A stretch of 35,121 nucleotides of DNA from Chlamydiota bacterium (GCA_011065165.1 JAAKFF010000006.1:1-35121); one strand, 5' to 3'. Shown: positions 7,645 to 15,394, numbered from the stretch's first letter. Notes: generated from the sequence alone by a model not told the origin. A program made the numbers and translations.

Positions 7645-9248
7645 GAACACTTCTCCTTTTTTGTCTAAGCTTGTTTATTGTTGCCCTCGGTCAGCCGCAG
7701 ATGAGTATCACGCTCTCTTTCTTAGCGAGCGCAGTGGGTTTTGCACTATTCTGGATCTCCCTGCTCAATGTGCGTAGGCGCTTTCTCTATGGCGCCTTCT
7801 GGTTCTTTCTTGTTCAGCTTGTCCAGCTCTCCTGGTTTGCCTCTCCCACCTATCAAGGGGTCTATATCCTTTTTGTCTATGTCGGACTCGCTCTCGGCTT
7901 GGGCCTTCAGTTTGGGCTGCTCTCACTCTTTGTAACGCGCAATTTAACCGTTCGGAGGTGCCTCGGGATTGCTGCGCTCTGGACCTTGATGGAGTGGAGT
8001 CGACTCTCGTTTCTATGTGGATTTGCATGGAATCCAGTCGGTCTCTCCCATACCGCCTTCTCCACCGGCTCGCAGATGGCATCTATCTGGGGGGTATTCG
8101 GCCTCTCTTTTTGGGTGATGTTTGTCAATCTGCTAGCGGTAAAACTCTTTCTCGAGCGTCGCAGAAAAGCGCTCCTTTCATGGGGGGGAGTTCTGCTTCT
8201 TCCCTATCTCTTTGGTCTGCTTCATATTCTCTACCACGACACAAAAAATCCCCATAGCTCAGCGCCCTTCAACGTCGCTCTGATTCAGACGGCTCTACTG
8301 CCCGACGAGAAGGTCTATTTTCACAGCAGCAGCGAGCGCCATATCTCTCCTTACCAGCAGTGGGCAGATATTCTGCTCTACTTGCAGCACCATCGGGAGA
8401 AAACGTTAGATCTTATCGTCCTTCCTGAAGCGGCCCTGCCTTTTAGCGCTTTTGCTCCAGTTTATGAGTATGAAGAGGTGAAGAGAATCGCTAAAGCCAT
8501 CTGGGGAGAGGTCGACCTATCTCCTCTCTTAGTCGAGCCTCTCATCGAAGAGAGGGGTGGAGCCATCTATGTGAGTAACGCCTTCTGGTCGCAGGCTATT
8601 GCCGACCATTATGGCGCCGAACTTGTCATTGGACTCGACGATTTTGACGGCGCATCTAGCTATAACGCAGCCTTCCATTTTGTTCCGCGCAAGCTCTCTA
8701 TCAGCCGCTATGAGAAGCGGGTTCTTCTGCCCTTAGCAGAGTACCTCCCTTTCTCTTTTCTTAAGCCTCTCGCTCTTCGTTATGGGATTCACAGCTTTTT
8801 CACCCATGGAACAGAGGCGAAAGTGATCGAGGGAAAGTGTCCATTAAGCGTCTCGATCTGCTATGAAGAGTGTTTCGGCAACCTTATGAGAGAGGGGCGA
8901 GGGAAGGGAGCCGAACTCTTTGTCAATTTGACTAATGATGCGTGGTATCCATTCTCTAGACTGGCGCAGCAGCACTTCGACCATGGACGGATCCGCGCTA
9001 TTGAAAATGGAGTGCCGGTGGTGCGCTCAAGTAATAGGGGAGTGACGGCGGGGATCGATAGTCTGGGGCGCACAATTGGCACTCTTGGGAGCGCCAAGGG
9101 GAGTGTTGAGGAGGAGAGAGGGGCGCTCTTTCTGCCGCTCGATCTCTACTCATTCCATACACTCTACACACTTTGGGGGGATGGTCTTATCTTGCTCATC
9201 TCTCTTCTCTGCTTACTCTTTTTGATTCGTACCAGGGAATCCACTTGA
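7641..9248 (+). CDS. lnt: Apolipoprotein N-acyltransferase
   Basis: 535 residues. Lnt adds the third acyl chain to the N-terminal cysteine of lipoproteins on the periplasmic face of the inner membrane. Six to seven N-terminal transmembrane helices (about 1-195) precede a nitrilase-like domain. The triad is visible as Glu in IVLPEAALPF, Lys in SRYEKRVLLPLAEYLPF and Cys in SICYEECFGN. A final transmembrane helix (LWGDGLILLISLLCLLFLI) closes the protein. C. trachomatis has the equivalent (cutE, CT534) directly upstream of lpxC, as here. The start overlaps the doxX-like stop, and 73 bases separate it from lpxC. Confidence 0.93.
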   Translation: MRTLLLFCLSLFIVALGQPQMSITLSFLASAVGFALFWISLLNVRRRFLYGAFWFFLVQLVQLSWFASPTYQGVYILFVYVGLALGLGLQFGLLSLFVTRNLTVRRCLGIAALWTLMEWSRLSFLCGFAWNPVGLSHTAFSTGSQMASIWGVFGLSFWVMFVNLLAVKLFLERRRKALLSWGGVLLLPYLFGLLHILYHDTKNPHSSAPFNVALIQTALLPDEKVYFHSSSERHISPYQQWADILLYLQHHREKTLDLIVLPEAALPFSAFAPVYEYEEVKRIAKAIWGEVDLSPLLVEPLIEERGGAIYVSNAFWSQAIADHYGAELVIGLDDFDGASSYNAAFHFVPRKLSISRYEKRVLLPLAEYLPFSFLKPLALRYGIHSFFTHGTEAKVIEGKCPLSVSICYEECFGNLMREGRGKGAELFVNLTNDAWYPFSRLAQQHFDHGRIRAIENGVPVVRSSNRGVTAGIDSLGRTIGTLGSAKGSVEEERGALFLPLDLYSFHTLYTLWGDGLILLISLLCLLFLIRTREST

Positions 9249-9321
9249 AGAAAATGGACTGTCCAAGTAAGCTAAGGAGAAATATTTTTCATTTTGAATC
9301 ACTTATTACACTAGGCTTTGT

Positions 9322-10200
9322 ATGTCTTCACCCGATGAATTTTCCTCCTCAAGAAAACACCAAAGATCATTAAAAGGTTCAGCTTCACTAAGTGGAACGG
9401 GGCTCTTCACTGGAGAAAAAGCTGAAGTCAAGCTGCGTTCAGCTCCAGAGGGAACAGGAGTTGTTTTTAAGAGAATGGATCTACCCGATCAGCCGACCCT
9501 CCCTGCACTCGTGGAATTTGTTCGCGAGACTCCGAGATGCACCATCTTAGGTTCAGATCAATTTCAAGTACAGACTGTCGAGCATATTCTCTCAGCACTA
9601 AAGGCTTACGATATCGATAATGTGATCATTGAAATTGATGGTCCTGAAGTTCCTAGCTGCGATGGAAGTGCCCTGCCCTTTGTCTCTCTCATTGAGAAAG
9701 CCGGCGTGATTTCACAAAGCGCAACGAAGAGAGTTCACCACCTAGAGGCGCCCGTTTTTTGGTCTAAGGGAGATGTTCATCTTGTCGCCCTCCCTTCAGA
9801 AGAGTTTCGCATCAGCTACACCTTGAACTACCCCAATAGCGAACTTCTCAAATCCCAATTTTTTACCGTTCATGTCAATGAGCAGCTCTACAAGGAAGAG
9901 ATCGCTTCTGCCCGCACCTTCTCTCTCTACGAAGAGGTTGTTCCACTTATTGAGAAGGGGAATATCAAAGGGGGAAGGCTAGATAATGCCGTGATTATTA
10001 AAGGGGATACCATCCTCAACCCCGAAGGTGTCCGCTATCAAGATGAGATGGTACGCCATAAGATTCTCGATCTTCTTGGAGACCTCTCTCTGGTTGGTGA
10101 ATCCTTTATCGCCCATATTATCGCGATTCGCTCAGGCCATTTTTCTAACACATCGTTTGCCAAAGAGTTAGTGAACAACTTCATATTGGAGAAACATTGA
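9322..10200 (+). CDS. lpxC: UDP-3-O-acyl-N-acetylglucosamine deacetylase
   Basis: 292 residues. LpxC is the zinc-dependent deacetylase of the committed step of lipid A synthesis. Zinc ligands are visible as His in QTVEHILSAL, and His and Asp in RHKILDLLGDL. The general-acid His is in IRSGHFSNTSF. The second domain begins with the HLVALPSEEFRISYTLNYPN segment. A serine-rich N-terminal extension (MSSPDEFSSSRKHQR) precedes the usual start of homology at SLKGSASLSGTGLFTG, so a start slightly downstream cannot be excluded. The TGA overlaps the fabZ ATG by one base. The lpxC-fabZ-lpxA-fmt order is the chlamydial arrangement. Confidence 0.95.
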   Translation: MSSPDEFSSSRKHQRSLKGSASLSGTGLFTGEKAEVKLRSAPEGTGVVFKRMDLPDQPTLPALVEFVRETPRCTILGSDQFQVQTVEHILSALKAYDIDNVIIEIDGPEVPSCDGSALPFVSLIEKAGVISQSATKRVHHLEAPVFWSKGDVHLVALPSEEFRISYTLNYPNSELLKSQFFTVHVNEQLYKEEIASARTFSLYEEVVPLIEKGNIKGGRLDNAVIIKGDTILNPEGVRYQDEMVRHKILDLLGDLSLVGESFIAHIIAIRSGHFSNTSFAKELVNNFILEKH

Positions 10201-10667
10201 TGAGTACCAACCTTTCAAAGGAGCCTGCAATACTCAACCTTAAAGAGATTCAAGAGATTCTTCCTCACCGCTACCCCTTTCTCTTTGTCGATCGTGTCAT
10301 CGAACTCGATCTTGAGAATGACCATATCACAGCGATCAAGTGCGTGACGATGAATGAACAGTTCTTTCAAGGGCACTTTCCCGAGGCTCCCATTATGCCG
10401 GGCGTTCTCATTTTAGAAGCGATGGCTCAGACCGGGGGGATTCTCATTCATAAGAAAGGCTTCAAAGAGAAGACAGCGGTTCTTCTCAGTATAAGTCGTG
10501 TGAAATTCCGTCGACCAGCCCTCCCTGGAGATCTCATCACTTTGCACGTCCAAGGGATCCACCTGAGTTCAAAAGGAGGAAAGGTCTCTGCTAGGGCGAC
10601 GATTAACGACCAACTAGTTGCCGAAGCAGAGATTGGATTTGCTCTAAGGCGTTTTGATCAGATTTAG
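10200..10667 (+). CDS. fabZ: (3R)-hydroxyacyl-ACP dehydratase
   Basis: 155 residues, a hot-dog-fold enzyme dehydrating beta-hydroxyacyl-ACP in type II fatty acid synthesis. It competes with LpxA/LpxD for the hydroxyacyl-ACP pool, which explains its place between lpxC and lpxA. The active-site His lies in GHFPEAPIMPGV and the Glu in VLILEAMAQTGG. The opening ILPHRYPFLFVDRV is diagnostic. The ATG at 10200 has GGAG eight bases upstream; a TTG one codon earlier is in frame but unnecessary. It starts within the lpxC stop codon (TGATG) and is followed 11 bases later by lpxA. Confidence 0.95.
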   Translation: MSTNLSKEPAILNLKEIQEILPHRYPFLFVDRVIELDLENDHITAIKCVTMNEQFFQGHFPEAPIMPGVLILEAMAQTGGILIHKKGFKEKTAVLLSISRVKFRRPALPGDLITLHVQGIHLSSKGGKVSARATINDQLVAEAEIGFALRRFDQI

Positions 10668-10678
10668 GAGTACCTGCC

Positions 10679-11515
10679 ATGTCAAATATCCACCCCACAG
10701 CGATAGTCGAACCCGGCGCAAAAATTGGAAAGAATGTCACAATTGAGCCCTACGTCATTATTAATGGTAATGTGACACTTGGCGACAATGTCACGATCAA
10801 ATCTCACGCCTATATCGACGGCCACACTACGATTGGAGAGGGCACCGTCATCTATCCCTCAGCCAGCATCGGCACCAAAACCCAAGCTAAAAAATTCCAG
10901 GGCGAGATAACCTACGTTACGATTGGAAAGCAGTGCGAAATCCGTGAGTTTGTAACCATTAATTCTTCATGGGGTGAAGGGTCAACCGTCTCCGTCGGTG
11001 ACAACTGCCTAATCATGGCTTACTGCCATATTGCCCACCATTGCAAAATTGGCAACAATGTCATTATGGCCAATGGTGCGATGCTTGCCGGGCATGTTGA
11101 AATTGAAGATTATGCCAACATCGGTGGCATGACTCCGATCCATCAATTTGTGCGCATCGGCTGCTATGCGATGGTAGGTGGTTTGAGCCGCATCGCCAAT
11201 GACGTTCCCCCCTACACACTCGGAGCAGGCATCCCCTATCGACTGGGGGGGTTAAATCTGATAGGACTCAAACGCAATAATTTTCAGCTTAAGCTCCGCC
11301 AAGATCTAACCAGAGCGTTCAAGCTCACCTACCGCTCTGGCTATCTTCTCGAAGAGGCGCTCCAGCGCACGCAAAATGAGATCGGTTCTAGCGAAGTTAT
11401 CAGCCACTGGATCGATTTTTGCAGAAGCTCTAAGCGCGGTCTCATCGGCCTCCAACCCGCCACCAATAGTGTGCAGGGCGAATTTCCTGAATATCAAGAT
11501 CTCCTCGAAGAATGA
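10679..11515 (+). CDS. lpxA: UDP-N-acetylglucosamine O-acyltransferase
   Basis: 278 residues. LpxA transfers a hydroxyacyl chain from ACP to the 3-OH of UDP-GlcNAc in the cytoplasm, the first step of lipid A synthesis. The N-terminal two thirds are hexapeptide repeats forming a left-handed beta helix (for example AIVEPGAKIGKNVTIEPYVI and onward). The catalytic His is in the IAHHCKIGNNVIMANGAMLAGHVEI region. The C-terminal helical domain includes GLNLIGLKRNNF. GGAG precedes the ATG by nine bases. The stop TGA overlaps the ATGATG of fmt. Length is close to the usual 260-280. Confidence 0.95.
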   Translation: MSNIHPTAIVEPGAKIGKNVTIEPYVIINGNVTLGDNVTIKSHAYIDGHTTIGEGTVIYPSASIGTKTQAKKFQGEITYVTIGKQCEIREFVTINSSWGEGSTVSVGDNCLIMAYCHIAHHCKIGNNVIMANGAMLAGHVEIEDYANIGGMTPIHQFVRIGCYAMVGGLSRIANDVPPYTLGAGIPYRLGGLNLIGLKRNNFQLKLRQDLTRAFKLTYRSGYLLEEALQRTQNEIGSSEVISHWIDFCRSSKRGLIGLQPATNSVQGEFPEYQDLLEE

Positions 11516-12453
11516 TGAAGATCATCTATTTTGGAACCCCCCCTTTTGCTTCAGAAGTCTTAGCTTATCTCTTAGAAAACCAAGTCGAAGTTCTCGCTAT
11601 TGTGACCAAACCCGATAGGCCTCGAGGGCGCAGTGGAAAGAGCCTCTTCTCTGCCGTCAAACAATTTGCTCGCGAAGAGGTTCCCGATATCCCAATCTTT
11701 CAGCCCGATAGAGCTTCAACCGCCGCCTTCATTAAAGAGCTCCGTCTCATTGGAGCCGATCTCTTTGTTGTCGTCGCCTACGGAGAGATTATCAGCCAAG
11801 AGCTCTTAGATCTGCCAAAATTCGGATGCATCAATTTGCACGCCTCACTATTGCCCAAATACCGGGGAGCGGCGCCTATTCAATTCGCACTGCTCGATGG
11901 AGAGATAGAGAGCGGGGTCACCATTATTGAGATGGCGCTTAAGATGGATGCCGGAGATATCTTAGCAAAGGAGAAGCTCTCTATACCGAAAGCTATGAAC
12001 TTCCAAGATTTGGAGGGAGAGCTCTGCACCCTTGGCAGTAGACTCCTTCTTGAGGTGATCGATCAATATGAGAAGGGGGTCGTCACCAGAACGCCACAGG
12101 ACCATAGAGAGGCTACCTACGTCCAGAAGATCGACTCTGCGATGGCCCAAATTAATTGGAAGCAGAGTGCAACAGCTGTTCACGACCAGATACGCGCCTT
12201 TAGTCCACGACCTGGTGCGTGGTGCTTTGCCCATGTGGGAGGCCATCAGAGAAGAGTGAAGATCTACCGTTCAGTGGCAGAAGAGGGGGTAGGCTCCCCT
12301 GGAGAGACGCTCTCTTTCGAGAGCGATGGGTGGCGCGTAGCCTGCCAAGAGGGGGCTCTCTCTATCCTAGAGCTCCAGCTTGAAGGAAAAAAGAGGCTGA
12401 CCATAGAGGAGTTCTATAGAGGGTCTCACTCTCCCCCTAAAATTAAAATTTAA
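11512..12453 (+). CDS. fmt: Methionyl-tRNA formyltransferase
   Basis: 313 residues. Fmt formylates initiator Met-tRNA using 10-formyl-THF. Visible features are IIYFGTPPFASEVL at the N-terminus, TKPDRPRGRSGKSL, the formyl-THF-binding core INLHASLLPKYRGAAPIQ containing the catalytic Asn-His, and IEMALKMDAGDIL. The C-terminal OB-like domain begins around AFSPRPGAWCF. Two ATGs occur in tandem (11512 and 11515), either being usable. The last 25 bases (from 12429) have a second copy at 13403, because the 3' end of fmt was carried along in a tandem duplication. Confidence 0.95.
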   Translation: MMKIIYFGTPPFASEVLAYLLENQVEVLAIVTKPDRPRGRSGKSLFSAVKQFAREEVPDIPIFQPDRASTAAFIKELRLIGADLFVVVAYGEIISQELLDLPKFGCINLHASLLPKYRGAAPIQFALLDGEIESGVTIIEMALKMDAGDILAKEKLSIPKAMNFQDLEGELCTLGSRLLLEVIDQYEKGVVTRTPQDHREATYVQKIDSAMAQINWKQSATAVHDQIRAFSPRPGAWCFAHVGGHQRRVKIYRSVAEEGVGSPGETLSFESDGWRVACQEGALSILELQLEGKKRLTIEEFYRGSHSPPKIKI

Positions 12454-12509
12454 CTTTGCAACATGTGAGAAAAGATTGGCTTTTCCTCCCCTTTTAATTC
12501 CGAATTTTT

Positions 12510-12515
12510 TATACT
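12510..12515 (+). promoter_or_regulatory. -10-like TATACT in the conserved leader, copy A
   Basis: TATACT stands 47 bases before the start codon in a leader shared almost exactly with copy B (13484-13489). No good -35 hexamer lies 16-18 bases upstream, so the promoter call is tentative. Confidence 0.35.
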
Positions 12516-12562
12516 AACCCCTCTTTCCCCTAATTAAACACTAAAAATGATAGGTATACGCT

Positions 12563-13381
12563 TTGGCGAATGGAGTCTCACACTATTTAAAAGCTAGTGG
12601 TGATCACTATGCAGACCCACAAAACTTCATGATGTTACTCTCAGTAGCCTCGATGGTTGCAGGAAGGAGCGCGACACTCCTTGGAAAAGATCTCTCCAAA
12701 ATCGCCAATATCGGCAAAATTACCGCGCTCACTGGTAGTCTATTTATTTTTTGGAACTTTGGGGATCGCGCGAAAAAGCCTTGGGCCGCTGTGACCGATG
12801 TGAAAACATATGTGTGGGATCATCGGCATGAAGAGATTTCTGCCGAGAATATCCGAGATGATGAGATCAATGAAGAGTTCCCCACTGAGAAGTACAGTCC
12901 TGCCTGGTGGGCAGGAAGGTGCGTCTGTGAAGCTGCTCTTAAAACCTTTGCAACTTTTACTATAGTCTATGCCGCTCTAAACGCGATCGAGGCTGTGAAG
13001 AGTGCTCCTAGTGCAAAGCTCAAACTCTGTGGAACCATCTCATCAATTGGTGCACGTCTAATAAGTGTTTATGAGCAGCATAGAAAGCGTGATGAAGGGC
13101 CCATCAAAGATGTTCCTGACGATGATGAAGATCGTTATGAACTCCTACAAGCGAGGAACTGCACCACTGAGCAGCTTAAAACGGCGGCCTCTATCTTTAT
13201 AGATCTCGTGGGCGTTGTTGGTGCTCTTAGCACAATCTATGGAACGGAAAGCCTATTTGGCAGAGTGAGTAAATGGTCTAGCGATCTCTACATGGTTGGG
13301 TTTACAGCCTTTGAGAGCATAAATCTTCTGCAGGAGCTTAGCTCTGGAGCAGAAATGAAACACTTAGAGTCATTATTATGA
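12563..13381 (+). CDS. Candidate inclusion-membrane-type protein, paralogue A
   Basis: 272 residues starting at TTG (MANGVSHYLKASGDHYADPQNFMMLL); the second paralogue has ATG at the same place. No signal peptide is visible. Several moderately hydrophobic stretches are seen: NFMMLLSVASMVAG near the N-terminus, TFATFTIVYAALNAIEAV at about 140-157, and AASIFIDLVGVVGALSTIYG at about 215-235. An acidic loop (DVPDDDEDRYELL) lies between the last two. Its position between fmt and rplC is the place of Chlamydia CT529 (Cap1), an inclusion-membrane protein. That, with the helical hydrophobic pattern, suggests a type III-secreted Inc-like protein. I see no clear sequence match to Cap1 and the function is unknown. 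It is about 65% identical to paralogue B by eye and more conserved at the N-terminus. Confidence 0.75.
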   Translation: MANGVSHYLKASGDHYADPQNFMMLLSVASMVAGRSATLLGKDLSKIANIGKITALTGSLFIFWNFGDRAKKPWAAVTDVKTYVWDHRHEEISAENIRDDEINEEFPTEKYSPAWWAGRCVCEAALKTFATFTIVYAALNAIEAVKSAPSAKLKLCGTISSIGARLISVYEQHRKRDEGPIKDVPDDDEDRYELLQARNCTTEQLKTAASIFIDLVGVVGALSTIYGTESLFGRVSKWSSDLYMVGFTAFESINLLQELSSGAEMKHLESLL

Positions 13382-13491
13382 CAGCAATAGCAAAGGGGTT
13401 CCCTCTCCCCCTAAAATTAAAATTTGAATTTGCAACATTTGAGAAAAGATTCGCTTCACCTTCCCTTTTAATTCCGAATTTTTTATACTAA
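13378..13491 (+). pseudogene. Fragment of the third gene's start fused to fmt tail and leader
   Basis: ATGACAGCAATAGCAAA at 13378 matches the start of the gene at 14379 (ATGACAGCAGTAGTAAA). It then breaks into the fmt-tail/leader repeat and stays open for 37 codons to TAA at 13489. This is the scar at the duplication junction. It overlaps the stop of paralogue A (ATGA). Whether it is translated is unknown. Confidence 0.7.
13484..13489 (+). promoter_or_regulatory. -10-like TATACT in the conserved leader, copy B
   Basis: Duplicate of the element at 12510-12515, 39 bases before the ATG of paralogue B. The same caveat applies: no convincing -35. Confidence 0.35.
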
Positions 13492-13527
13492 CCCCTCTTT
13501 AAACACTAAAAATGATAGGTATACGCT

Positions 13528-14376
13528 ATGGCGAATGGAGTCTCACACTATTTAAAAGCTACTGGTCATCACTATGCAGATCCACAAAACTTCATAATGT
13601 TACTCACAGTAGTCTCGATGCTTGCAGGAAGGAGCGCGACACTCCTTGGAAAAGATTTCTCCAAAATCGCGAATTTCGACAAAATCGCCACTCTCGCTGG
13701 CAGTCTATTTATTTTTTGGGATCTTGGGGATCTCGTAAAAAAGCCTTTGGGCGCTTTGACCGATGTGAAGACATATGTGTGGGACTATTGGAAGAATGAT
13801 ACAGATCAAAAAGTGATCCGAGAGGGTATGCTCGCAATAGCCGGGCCTCGCATTCCTCCCATCAACGAAGACTTCCCTAAAACATACAGCCCTACTCTAT
13901 GGATAGGAGAGCGCGTCGTTGGAGCTACCCTTAAAACCTTTGCAACTGCAGCCCTTATCTATGGTGCATTAAACGCGATCGGGGCTGTGAAGAGTGCTCC
14001 TAGCGCTAGACTCAACCTCTGCGGTGCCAGTGCATCAATTGCTGTATGTGCAATAGGTATTTTTGAGCAGGGGAGAAAGTATTATGAAGGGCCTATCGGA
14101 AGCAAGCTTAAGGATATTGCTAAACTCGACCGTTACAAAGTGCTACATACGCGAAACTGCATTAGTGAGCAGCTTAAAACGATTGCCTTTATTGGTATAC
14201 ATCTCGTGAGCCTTATTGGTGCTCTTAGCGCTATCTATGGGAAGGAGAGTCTGTTTGGCAGAGTGAGTGCATGGTCTGGCGATCTCTACTTGGCTGGTTT
14301 TATAGCCTTTGAGGGGTTGAACTATGTGCAAGCGCTTAGCTCTGGAGCAGAAATGAAACAATTGGAGAAGGATTAA
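13528..14376 (+). CDS. Candidate inclusion-membrane-type protein, paralogue B
   Basis: 282 residues from ATG. The first 75 residues nearly repeat paralogue A (MANGVSHYLKATGHHYADPQNFIMLL, GRSATLLGKDFSKIAN, GSLFIFWDLGDLVKKP). The middle diverges and carries about ten extra residues (VIREGMLAIAGPRIPPINEDFPK), and the C-terminal part is similar again (SEQLKTIAFIGIHLVSLIGALSAIYGKESLFGRVS). The same semi-hydrophobic helices are present and there is no signal peptide. The pattern fits duplicate genes that have diverged while staying open. It lies two bases before the third gene, so the pair is probably co-transcribed. Function is unknown; secretion to the inclusion membrane is inferred from position and hydrophobicity only. 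Confidence 0.75.
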   Translation: MANGVSHYLKATGHHYADPQNFIMLLTVVSMLAGRSATLLGKDFSKIANFDKIATLAGSLFIFWDLGDLVKKPLGALTDVKTYVWDYWKNDTDQKVIREGMLAIAGPRIPPINEDFPKTYSPTLWIGERVVGATLKTFATAALIYGALNAIGAVKSAPSARLNLCGASASIAVCAIGIFEQGRKYYEGPIGSKLKDIAKLDRYKVLHTRNCISEQLKTIAFIGIHLVSLIGALSAIYGKESLFGRVSAWSGDLYLAGFIAFEGLNYVQALSSGAEMKQLEKD

Positions 14377-14378
14377 TC

Positions 14379-15017
14379 ATGACAGCAGTAGTAAATTATC
14401 GAGAGACCGGCCGACTGATTACTGGCGCATTCGACGTTGCTCGCTCTATGGGTTTTGAAACAGTCGCTGGAATCAACACAAAGCCACTTCAAGATCTGCT
14501 AAAAAGCGTAGACAGCGCTTGGTATGGCCCTAAAGCTGTGGGTGATGTCAATAAAGTCTTTAGTAGTAGTGGAAAGTTACTTGACGGTATGACATTTAAC
14601 AAGTGCACCATAGTGGTGAAGAACGCCTTTAAGCTTGTCAGCGATTCGGCCGCCTTCCTTAAATTCATGGGAACATTAGGTGTCCCCGTCTTATATGCAC
14701 GGGTCAAGTTTCTCGGATTGGTTAAAAACCTCTCCACCATCTACTGCGCTATTGATGGGATTGTTCGAGATCTTATCAAGTTTCATAATGCTGGAGATGA
14801 CAAAACGAAAATATCTACAAGCCTACTCTCGGCCTACGGATTTAGCTGTTCATTTGTTGGAAATGGATTCTCGGCGCTCGAAACCATCTTCGGCGCTCAG
14901 CTATCGCGTGCTGGACTACAGCGCATCCCGAAATTTACATGGGTTTTTCTCAATCTGACAGGAAACGGCACCTCAATGGTCAGAAAGGGCATCGAGGAGT
15001 ACGCAAAAAGGGGCTAA
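14379..15017 (+). CDS. Candidate inclusion-membrane-type protein, third gene
   Basis: 212 residues, not obviously related to the MANGVSHY pair. No signal peptide is visible. Hydrophobic stretches occur at about 85-125 (SAAFLKFMGTLGVPVLYARVK, then LGLVKNLSTIYCAIDGIV) and about 150-170 (LLSAYGFSCSFVGNGFSALETIF). The arrangement could be a bilobed hydrophobic domain as in Inc proteins, but is weaker than in textbook cases. It starts two bases after paralogue B and ends at a strong terminator (15031-15064), closing a transcription unit. A fragment of its start exists at 13378, proving that it was next to the duplicated gene before the duplication. The remaining family assignment is open. Confidence 0.7.
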   Translation: MTAVVNYRETGRLITGAFDVARSMGFETVAGINTKPLQDLLKSVDSAWYGPKAVGDVNKVFSSSGKLLDGMTFNKCTIVVKNAFKLVSDSAAFLKFMGTLGVPVLYARVKFLGLVKNLSTIYCAIDGIVRDLIKFHNAGDDKTKISTSLLSAYGFSCSFVGNGFSALETIFGAQLSRAGLQRIPKFTWVFLNLTGNGTSMVRKGIEEYAKRG

Positions 15018-15030
15018 TTCAACCGCTCAT

Positions 15031-15064
15031 AAAGACTCCTTCAAGTTGAAGGAGTCTTTTTTTT
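15031..15064 (+). terminator. Rho-independent terminator
   Basis: A 12-bp perfect stem (AAAGACTCCTTC / GAAGGAGTCTTT) with a five-base loop is followed by a run of T to 15064. It lies 14 bases after the third candidate Inc gene and ends the fmt-side transcription unit. Confidence 0.92.
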
Positions 15065-15086
15065 GCATCGAAGGTCAAAAAAAGAT

Positions 15087-15215
15087 ATGACTTGCAGGCT
15101 AAAATCTCGGGAGTGGCTCATAGTTACTCTGTTTCTTGCTCTCCTCACTTCACTTATAATCATTTCAACTCTCTCAGATGTCAAATCAGATCGCGAGATC
15201 GAAGAGATCTTTTAG
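15087..15215 (+). CDS. Small membrane ORF, probably a truncated gene
   Basis: 42 codons from ATG 15087: a basic start (MTCRLKSREW), one clear transmembrane helix (LIVTLFLALLTSLIIIS) and a charged tail (SDVKSDREIEEIF). The stop TAG lies on the first bases of the inverted-repeat element starting at 15214, so the ORF looks cut by that insertion and is likely the 5' remnant of a longer gene. No strong ribosome binding site is seen. It could also be a genuine single-pass micro-protein. Family unknown. Confidence 0.45.
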   Translation: MTCRLKSREWLIVTLFLALLTSLIIISTLSDVKSDREIEEIF

Positions 15216-15377
15216 AGCCCTTGCAAAACTCCAGATGTTTGCTTCTTGGTCTCTTTCACCAATTTGGCTCTTTGACACAAACACCCTACCCTGAGGGGTA
15301 TGTGAATTTGTGTCAAAGAGCCAAATTGTCAAAACATCTTCAAGAATCAACTGATCTGGAATTTTGCAAGTGGCTCT
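15214..15377. repeat. 164-bp inverted-repeat element (MITE-like)
   Basis: Nested inverted repeats: an outer AGAGCC...CTTGCAA pair (15214-15236 with 15354-15377, few mismatches), a perfect 21-base inner pair (15261-15281 with 15307-15327) and a central palindrome TACCCTGAGGGGTA. The two arms between the inner and outer pairs differ. The element carries no gene. It resembles a small non-autonomous palindromic element, though no target-site duplication is evident to me. It could also fold as a strong RNA hairpin. Confidence 0.8.
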
Positions 15378-15394
15378 TTAAGTAACAATGTCAT

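Larger units (their letters stand above)
12429..13396 (+). repeat. Tandem duplication, copy A (about 970 bp)
   Basis: The unit starts in the last codons of fmt (CTCTCCCCC at 12429), spans the leader and the first MANGVSHY gene, and ends just inside a copy of the start of the third gene (ATGACAGCA at 13378). Copy B starts at 13403 (offset 974, falling to 965 after a 9-bp deletion in the leader). The fmt tail and the ATGACAGCA start therefore mark the original boundaries. Confidence 0.85.
13403..14396 (+). repeat. Tandem duplication, copy B
   Basis: Second copy of the unit at 12429-13396, holding fmt-tail sequence, the leader with TATACT and paralogue B, and leading into the intact third gene. 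The leader is nearly identical to copy A apart from a 9-bp deletion (CTCTTTAAACAC against CTCTTTCCCCTAATTAAACAC, of which the longer form belongs to copy A). Confidence 0.85.

Noticed and set aside
7765-8082. Minus-strand Arg-rich frame inside lnt
   Set aside because: It is an antisense shadow of the lnt membrane domain, with low-complexity composition.
13512-13799. Alternative frame beginning MIGIRYGEW over paralogue B
   Set aside because: Paralogue A keeps the other frame and not this one; it has no independent coding support.
15092-15385. 97-codon frame through the inverted-repeat element
   Set aside because: The frame runs through palindromic DNA and has no protein-like pattern; the 15087 frame with a transmembrane helix is preferred.
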